NCBI RefSeq assembly: GCF_004005375.1
Contig: NZ_RZUF01000031.1
Coordinates: 1-32,764 of the forward strand
Source of the DNA: Rheinheimera sediminis
GTDB lineage: Bacteria > Pseudomonadota > Gammaproteobacteria > Enterobacterales > Alteromonadaceae
Direction: 5' to 3'
Length of the DNA stretch: 32,764 nt
In this document: one piece after another, positions 27,768 to 32,764 of the stretch
Layout: each line of letters starts with the position of its first letter
How positions within the stretch are numbered: position 1 is the first letter of the stretch
The notes under the pieces: model-generated
What the model saw: the letters and a program-made list of their open reading frames with translations, nothing else
The model's database searches: none
Told to the model about the DNA's origin: nothing
Program-made: the position numbers and the translations under genes

Positions 27768-27911
27768 CTATCCTTCGACGGATAGTTCTTGTTGTGAATA
27801 AAAAGTCACTTGTGTAGCTTCAGCCTTTGTTAAAAAAGCCGACAATGCCATTAATAACACCAAAATGGCGATTGCAGTAAAGCCAAGACCGCGACTGGAC
27901 GCTTTACGCAT
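27768..27911 (-). CDS. Small 47-residue exported or membrane peptide
   Basis: ATG at 27911 with GAGG six bases upstream; stop TAG at 27768. The peptide has a basic start (MRKASSRGLG), a hydrophobic segment (FTAIAILVLLMALSAFL) and TKAEA, a possible signal peptidase site. A 15-residue polar tail (TQVTFYSQQELSVEG) follows. It ends 8 bases before a strong terminator that faces it. Start, signal and terminator together make a real gene likely, though I recognise no family. It is either a single-span membrane peptide or a short secreted one. Confidence 0.6.
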   Translation of the reverse strand: MRKASSRGLGFTAIAILVLLMALSAFLTKAEATQVTFYSQQELSVEG

Positions 27912-28065
27912 ACAAAACCTCAGACTAAAAAATATTGTTATTTTTCTTGCTTTTTGTGGATCTTTAAAAATCCAAAACCAGTGTAGACAACTTGTTGTTT
28001 AGTTACAAGATTTACGACTGATTTTCTGATAAAGAGACTAGCGGCGCCAAAACTCTACTCGTTGT

Positions 28066-28851
28066 CTAGATTTTTAGCTGCCAGTTTTGGTTTTTCGCCG
28101 CGAGTTTCTGCTGTAAAGCAGCGATGGCTTGACGGGCCGCTTCTTGCTGCAAACTATAAAACTGTTGCTGGTATTCAAACTCAACGGCTTGGCTATGCAC
28201 TTTACACTCTAATAGCTGGCGCATAGAGCTTTTGGTTTGTCTCACCAAAGCTGTGGGAACAGCAGCCAGATCAGCAGTCATAGCCAGGGCTCGAGGGAAC
28301 AATTGCTCTGCGGCTAGCACTTCTTTCACTAAACCATACTGCCAGGCTTGCTCTGCGGTCAAACGCTCAGCGCAAAACAACATAGCCATGGCTTGTTGCC
28401 AACCAACTAACTGTGGTAGTAACCAGCAGTGTCCCCCTCCGGGATGTAAAGCTAGTTGAAAAAAACGACTATCAAACCAGGCCTCTTTACTGGCTAAACG
28501 AATATCACAGACCATAGCCAGGTTCATTCCGGCACCAACGGCAGGACCATTGACCAAAGCTATAGTAAGTAACGGACAATCTGCAACCTGACTAAAAGCC
28601 TGGTACAACTCTTTAAGCTCGGTCCCATCGCCATCTACGGCATGTTGCAGTACAGCCAGATCGGCTCCAGCACAAAAAGCACGCTCTGTCCCCATAACAC
28701 ATAAGACTTTTAATTCGTCATCCAGACTAAGCTGCTGTACAGCTTCGGCTATCTGTAAAGCCGTTTCAGGTGTTAATAAATTACGCTTTTCAGCAGCTGT
28801 CAGTTGTAATAACGCGACATGCCCATGTTTTTCAATAATGAAACTACTCAT
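28066..28851 (-). CDS. Enoyl-CoA hydratase/isomerase-family protein without the usual catalytic Glu pair
   Basis: This 261-residue crotonase-fold protein keeps the oxyanion-hole segments FCAGADL and NGPAVGAGMNLAMVCDIRLA and the HPGGG turn. The two glutamates of classical hydratases are replaced: Asn110 stands at the first position (GMNL instead of GCEL) and Phe130 at the second (FDSRFF instead of FGQPE). Relatives with the FD(A/S)RF..HPGGG pattern are common but their reactions are poorly known, so hydratase activity should not be assumed. The start overlaps the stop of the dehydrogenase gene (TAATG). Confidence 0.8.
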   Translation of the reverse strand: MSSFIIEKHGHVALLQLTAAEKRNLLTPETALQIAEAVQQLSLDDELKVLCVMGTERAFCAGADLAVLQHAVDGDGTELKELYQAFSQVADCPLLTIALVNGPAVGAGMNLAMVCDIRLASKEAWFDSRFFQLALHPGGGHCWLLPQLVGWQQAMAMLFCAERLTAEQAWQYGLVKEVLAAEQLFPRALAMTADLAAVPTALVRQTKSSMRQLLECKVHSQAVEFEYQQQFYSLQQEAARQAIAALQQKLAAKNQNWQLKI

Positions 28852-29771
28852 TAGTAGCCCCTTTCTCTGTTGACCAGATGCTTTAAAGGTAGCCCATTTA
28901 TAGTGCGTTGATAATTTTCAACAATCTGATGAATTGCGGTCTCCACCTTTGTCACTGCTGAACAGTGCGGGGTCAGCAATATAGCCGGATGTTGCCAATA
29001 AGGATCTGTTGCAGGTAAAGGCTCTTCGCGAAATACATCCAGACAAGCGGCCTCTAACTGGCCTGAATTGAGAGCGGCTAATAAAGCTGCATCATCCACT
29101 ATGGCACCGCGGGCCACGTTGATTAAAATTGCGCCTTTTTTAAAACTAGAAAAACGCTCCGCATTTAAAAAGTTCGTGGTTTCAGGGGTTAGGGGTAATA
29201 AGCAGATCACTAAATCAGCAGCCGAGACTGCTTCATGAAAGCCTGTTACACCTGCATAACAGCAAACACCATCTAACTGCTTTAAACTACGCGACCAGCC
29301 ATGGATCTGGTAACCTTGCTGCTGAAAATACTGCGCTGCGGCCTTACCCAGTTCACCTAAACCCAAAACACAAATCTGCTTTATCAAGCGTGGGCTTTTT
29401 GGTTTCCATAGTTGTTGTTGCTGCTGACGCTGAAATAGATCCAGCCTTAATTGATAATGCAGAACTATGCCTGCCAGATAATTTACCATGGAGGATGCCA
29501 GAGCTGGGTCAACAATACGGCTTAACGGCAGGTCAGGCAAAGTAGGATCAGACACAACACTGTCCACTCCGGCACCAAAAGACTGCAGGCTTTTTAAATT
29601 ACTTAATCCAGACAACGAACCTTTCGGTTGCTTCCATACAACAGCCATCTGCACTTGCTCTGGTGCGCTGTAATCAGGCCATTGCTGGATAAGAACGCCA
29701 GGCAATAACGCATTTAGCTGTGCAACTAAAGAATCTAACTTACGATCGGGGATCACCAAGGCTATCGACAT
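28851..29771 (-). CDS. D-2-hydroxyacid dehydrogenase (glyoxylate/hydroxypyruvate reductase GhrA-like)
   Basis: The 306-residue NAD(P)-dependent dehydrogenase has Rossmann motif VLGLGELGKAAA, catalytic Arg in NVARGAIVDD, Glu in DVFREEPLP and His in TPHCSA. The length and these patterns match the GhrA-like branch, which reduces glyoxylate and hydroxypyruvate; the substrate is not proven by sequence. It is first in a two-gene operon with the enoyl-CoA hydratase-like gene and divergent from the phosphoesterase gene (102 bases between starts). Confidence 0.82.
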   Translation of the reverse strand: MSIALVIPDRKLDSLVAQLNALLPGVLIQQWPDYSAPEQVQMAVVWKQPKGSLSGLSNLKSLQSFGAGVDSVVSDPTLPDLPLSRIVDPALASSMVNYLAGIVLHYQLRLDLFQRQQQQQLWKPKSPRLIKQICVLGLGELGKAAAQYFQQQGYQIHGWSRSLKQLDGVCCYAGVTGFHEAVSAADLVICLLPLTPETTNFLNAERFSSFKKGAILINVARGAIVDDAALLAALNSGQLEAACLDVFREEPLPATDPYWQHPAILLTPHCSAVTKVETAIHQIVENYQRTINGLPLKHLVNRERGY

Positions 29772-29873
29772 CTGTTCACCAAAGCTTCAAGTTTTCGTCA
29801 TATCACTGACACGGGTTCAACTCATTCTAACCGAGCCTGAAGAACCAAGGCCAACAATTCGCAGGAGCTTTGT

Positions 29874-30677
29874 ATGCTGCATTGTCGAACTATCTTCTTG
29901 TCTGACATTCATCTGGGTAACAAAGATTGTCAGGCCACCTATCTGTTGAACTTCCTCAATCAAACCAAAGCTGACACTATTTACCTGCTGGGCGATATCC
30001 TTGACCTCTGGGCTATGCAAAAACAAGTATGCTGGAGCCCGGAGCAAAATGCAGTGATCCAAAATCTGCTGGCCAAAGCCGACCAAGGAACTGAAGTCAT
30101 TTATATTCCCGGCAACCATGATGAGGAGTTCCGTCATTGGGCTGGTCGTCAGTTTGGTACTATAAAACTGCAATTACGCGGCTGCCACACCACTGCTCTT
30201 GGCAAAAAGCTGCTGCTGTTACACGGCGATGAGTTCGATAAAGAAGTCAATTTTGGTCGCTTTCACGCTTGGTTGGGTGACAATTTATATGACTTTTTAT
30301 TGTTTTTAAATCGCTGGAGTAACCGTATTCGCCGGGCTTTAGGCGGACGCTATTTTAGTCTGGCAGCCTTTATCAAAAGCAGAGTCCCGGGAGCTCAGCA
30401 GGCCATAGCCCGCTACAGAGATGCGGCAGTCGCCAAAGCTAAACGTAGTGGTTTTGATGGAGTAGTTTGTGGTCATATCCATCACCCGGAAATCAGCCTG
30501 CAGGATGGTATTATTTACTGCAATGACGGCGACTGGATTGATAACTGCACGGCATTGATAGAGCAACAAGATGGTTCATTAACCCTGTACCATTGGGCAG
30601 AACAAAGTCATACTTTAGCCGCTATGCCAATAGCTGTGCCGGCGGAAGAACAACCAGCTCAAAGCAAAGTAGCCTGA
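29874..30677 (+). CDS. LpxH-like metallophosphoesterase (UDP-2,3-diacylglucosamine diphosphatase family)
   Basis: 267 residues with a complete metallophosphoesterase set: Asp11-x-His13 (LSDIHLG), Asp41 (LLGDILDLW), Asn81-His82 (GNHDEE), His117 (LLHGDEFD) and His201-x-His203 (GHIHHPE). The family (COG2908) includes LpxH, which splits UDP-2,3-diacylglucosamine in lipid A synthesis, and related proteins of unknown substrate. This protein is longer than classical LpxH (about 240) and starts differently, so it may be a paralogue. AGGAG lies 6 bases before the ATG. Confidence 0.78.
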   Translation: MLHCRTIFLSDIHLGNKDCQATYLLNFLNQTKADTIYLLGDILDLWAMQKQVCWSPEQNAVIQNLLAKADQGTEVIYIPGNHDEEFRHWAGRQFGTIKLQLRGCHTTALGKKLLLLHGDEFDKEVNFGRFHAWLGDNLYDFLLFLNRWSNRIRRALGGRYFSLAAFIKSRVPGAQQAIARYRDAAVAKAKRSGFDGVVCGHIHHPEISLQDGIIYCNDGDWIDNCTALIEQQDGSLTLYHWAEQSHTLAAMPIAVPAEEQPAQSKVA

Positions 30678-30722
30678 GGCCTTTCGCATTTGAAATTACA
30701 GCTTTGTGGACAGCGATCACAT

Positions 30723-30755
30723 CCCCAGTCACATAGTGAAGCTATGCATCTGGGG
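30723..30755. repeat. Interrupted palindrome downstream of the phosphoesterase gene
   Basis: CCCCAG (30723-30728) pairs with CTGGGG (30750-30755), and CATAG (30732-30736) with CTATG (30742-30746), with 3-base internal loops and a 5-base apex. The 235-base gap 30678-30912 contains no gene that I can see. The centre resembles that of the palindrome at 32689. Confidence 0.6.
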
Positions 30756-30912
30756 TTTCACTCACTTGTCGCCCGTCTGCAACTTCAAGTGTTGGCAACA
30801 TACAGAGCCAGCTCTGATTAAAACTTCTACAAAAAGCCATAAATCTGACGCATTTTTGTCATGTTAACCCCCTACTCTCAACACAGCGAATGGTTCTTAC
30901 AGAGATAAAGCT

Positions 30913-32619
30913 ATGATCAGTGTTGACCAAATGATGCAGACGCATCTGCCAAAACTCGAACAAAAACCCTGGTTAGCCAAACCGGTCAAAGGGGCCTTAC
31001 GCCAACTCTTACACGAACAGGAATTTGTCGCCTTTGCCAAACGTTACCCGCATTTGCAGGGTATTGAGTTTGTAGAACAAGTGCTTGATTACTTTAACTT
31101 TGCTTATGCCGTTCGCGATAACGAAGTCGAACGTATTCCGAGTACTGGTCGAGTCGTGATTATTGCCAACCACCCGATAGGATCGTTAGATGGCTTAGCT
31201 CTGATTAAGCTGGTTCGGGATATACGTCCTGATGTTAAAGTTATAGCCAATCAGCTATTGATGGCGGTTGAACCTCTGCATTCTCTGCTGTTGCCCGTCA
31301 ACAATATGAGCGGTGGTACAGAACGTAGCCGTATTGACCGTATCAGCGATCATCTGGCGGCTGAGGGTGCGTTGATCTTATTCCCAGCAGGTGAGGTATC
31401 GCGTTTAAAGCCAAACGGTATCAGAGATGGCAAATGGCACGGCGGATTTTTACGCTTTGCGATGAATGCCAAAGCCCCTATCCTGCCTATCTATATAGAT
31501 GGCCGCAATTCTGCGATCTTTTATGGCGCTTCGATGATTTATAAACCCCTTGCCACTATGCTGCTGGTTCAGGAGATGTTTAACCAAAAGCATAAAAACA
31601 TAGCGATGCGTATAGGTGAACAAATTCCTTATGACAGTTTTGCCCACCTTCAGTTAGAAACTCAGGCCAAGGTAAAGCTGTTCAAAAAGCATTTGTATCG
31701 TCTTGCAAAAGACAAATCACCGCTGTTTAAAACTCAAACGGCGATAGCCCATCCCGAAGATCGTATTTTACTGAAAAAGGCTGTGGAAGCTTGCCCTCGG
31801 TTGGGGGAGACTAGTGATGGTAAACAAATTTACTTATATCAGTATCAACAAAGCTCGCCTGTACTGCGTGAAATTGGTCGCTTGCGTGAAATTGCTTTTC
31901 GGGCTGTAGGCGAAGGCAGTGGTCAGCGCCGTGATATCGATCAATATGACAGTTATTATGAGCAGCTGATTTTATGGGACAAAGACGACTTAGAAATAGT
32001 GGGTGCCTATCGTTTCGCTAATACGGCTAAGGTGATGAAAGACAAAGGCATGACAGGGTTATATACAGCATCTTTGTTTCAATTTAATCAAGCTATGACA
32101 CCTTATTTGGATCAGGGGCTGGAACTAGGTCGTAGCTTTGTACAACCACGTTATTGGGGCAAACGTAGCCTGGATTATTTATGGTACGGCATAGGCGCTT
32201 ACTTAAAACAAAACCCGGATATTCGCTATTTGTTTGGTGGTGTTAGTCTCTCCAATAGCTACCCTAAGGCTGCGCGGGATTTAATGGTGTACTTTTACAG
32301 CCTGTATTTCCACTGCCCCGAACAAAGCGCTGTACCCAATGTGCCTTACGAACTGCCGATGGATACCTTAAGCCAGCTACAGCAACATTTTAGCGGTGAT
32401 AACTACAGTCAGGATTTTGTCCAGTTAAAGCATTTACTGGCCAATATGGGCGTTAGCATCCCTACATTATATAAACAGTACAGTGAACTGACTGAACCCG
32501 GTGGTGTGCGTTTTCTGGCTTTTGGTGTAGACCCGGATTTTTCAGATTGTGTAGACGGCTTAGTGCTGGTGGATATGACAATGCTGAAAGACAATAAAAA
32601 GTCCCGTTACATGCCTTAA
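30913..32619 (+). CDS. Two-domain acyltransferase, OlsF-like (aminolipid synthesis)
   Basis: 568 residues combining two acyltransferases. The N-terminal part (about 60-270) is PlsC-like, with the hemolysin/OlsF variant of the catalytic motif, NHPIGSLDG (His87, Asp93, HX5D), and FPAGEVSR (157-164). The C-terminal part (about 300-540) is a GNAT-type N-acyltransferase of the OlsB/hemolysin group, with VLREIGRLREIAFRAVGEG, LVGAYRF-type sequence (EIVGAYRFANT), SLFQFNQ, LELGRSFVQPRYWGKRSLDYLW and LFGGVSLSNSYP. The same domain order is known from OlsF, which acylates ornithine and then the lyso-lipid. Ornithine or another amino acid as substrate is inferred. No membrane helix is obvious; such enzymes associate peripherally. 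The start at ATG 30913 has only a weak ribosome site. Confidence 0.72.
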   Translation: MISVDQMMQTHLPKLEQKPWLAKPVKGALRQLLHEQEFVAFAKRYPHLQGIEFVEQVLDYFNFAYAVRDNEVERIPSTGRVVIIANHPIGSLDGLALIKLVRDIRPDVKVIANQLLMAVEPLHSLLLPVNNMSGGTERSRIDRISDHLAAEGALILFPAGEVSRLKPNGIRDGKWHGGFLRFAMNAKAPILPIYIDGRNSAIFYGASMIYKPLATMLLVQEMFNQKHKNIAMRIGEQIPYDSFAHLQLETQAKVKLFKKHLYRLAKDKSPLFKTQTAIAHPEDRILLKKAVEACPRLGETSDGKQIYLYQYQQSSPVLREIGRLREIAFRAVGEGSGQRRDIDQYDSYYEQLILWDKDDLEIVGAYRFANTAKVMKDKGMTGLYTASLFQFNQAMTPYLDQGLELGRSFVQPRYWGKRSLDYLWYGIGAYLKQNPDIRYLFGGVSLSNSYPKAARDLMVYFYSLYFHCPEQSAVPNVPYELPMDTLSQLQQHFSGDNYSQDFVQLKHLLANMGVSIPTLYKQYSELTEPGGVRFLAFGVDPDFSDCVDGLVLVDMTMLKDNKKSRYMP

Positions 32620-32688
32620 ATACTATCAAACCTGAACTCGGAATAAGCCGTGAAACTGAATAGACATCTTTTCGCGCCTCTGTGAGTT

Positions 32689-32726
32689 GCTCCGTCTAGC
32701 CATAGCTTGCTATGGCTAGACGGAGC
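32689..32726. repeat. Perfect 18-bp palindrome with 2-base loop
   Basis: GCTCCGTCTAGCCATAGC (32689-32706) is exactly complementary to GCTATGGCTAGACGGAGC (32709-32726) with TT between. It starts 70 bases after the OlsF-like stop. No T-run follows, so it is a REP-like or mRNA-stabilising element rather than a clear terminator. Confidence 0.8.
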
Positions 32727-32764
32727 GCCTTGAGATCCACAAAAATTTGTGCATTCAGTCAGCA

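Overview
The window looks like chromosomal DNA of a gammaproteobacterium in the Alteromonadales/Rheinheimera-Alishewanella neighbourhood. Housekeeping proteins (RnhA, EttA, GlnB, IleS, RpsT) are very close to the Enterobacteria/Shewanella forms, and the rRNA leader follows the E. coli plan. Several gene blocks keep classical gammaproteobacterial orders: dnaQ/rnhA divergent, nadE-glnB, and rpsT divergent from murJ-ribF-ileS-lspA-fkpB-ispH followed by minor-pilin genes. The genus is an inference.

Layout. 1-209: promoter and boxB/boxA leader of a minus-strand rRNA operon whose 16S gene lies just left of the window. 210-2300: a gene-poor, eroded stretch with a multiply broken NACHT/STAND-type ATPase pseudogene, a cluster of TGGACACA octamers and a decayed tRNA-Asp. 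2305-3014: six near-identical tandem tRNA-Asp(GUC) genes with a promoter and a terminator. 3043-5683: a TIGR03503-type membrane protein translationally overlapping dnaQ, and divergent rnhA. 5684-7356: a TauE/SafE fossil, a periplasmic glutathione peroxidase-like protein and a DUF2750 protein. 7519-11208: ettA, then nadE-glnB in the opposite direction. 11367-15665: minor type IV pilin operon pilV-W-X-Y1-like-E, with a lone FimT/GspH pseudopilin gene converging on it. 16293-23657: the ispH-fkpB-lspA-ileS-ribF-murJ operon with tightly overlapping genes. 23809-24084: rpsT with a TTG start. 24186-27911: an ArsR-type regulator with two Cys placed as in persulfide sensors, an M28 peptidase, small membrane proteins, smrA, and two very small ORFs not found by length-limited gene calling. 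28066-32619: an enoyl-CoA hydratase-like plus 2-hydroxyacid dehydrogenase pair, an LpxH-like metallophosphoesterase, and a two-domain acyltransferase resembling OlsF-type aminolipid synthases. Several long palindromes lie between genes.

Most of the window is core genome. I see no intact new mobile or defence system. The most unusual parts are the eroded left end (fossil NTPase, octamer cluster, pseudo-tRNA), the amplified tRNA-Asp array, two tiny ORFs, the OlsF-like fusion and the reduced PilY1-like protein.
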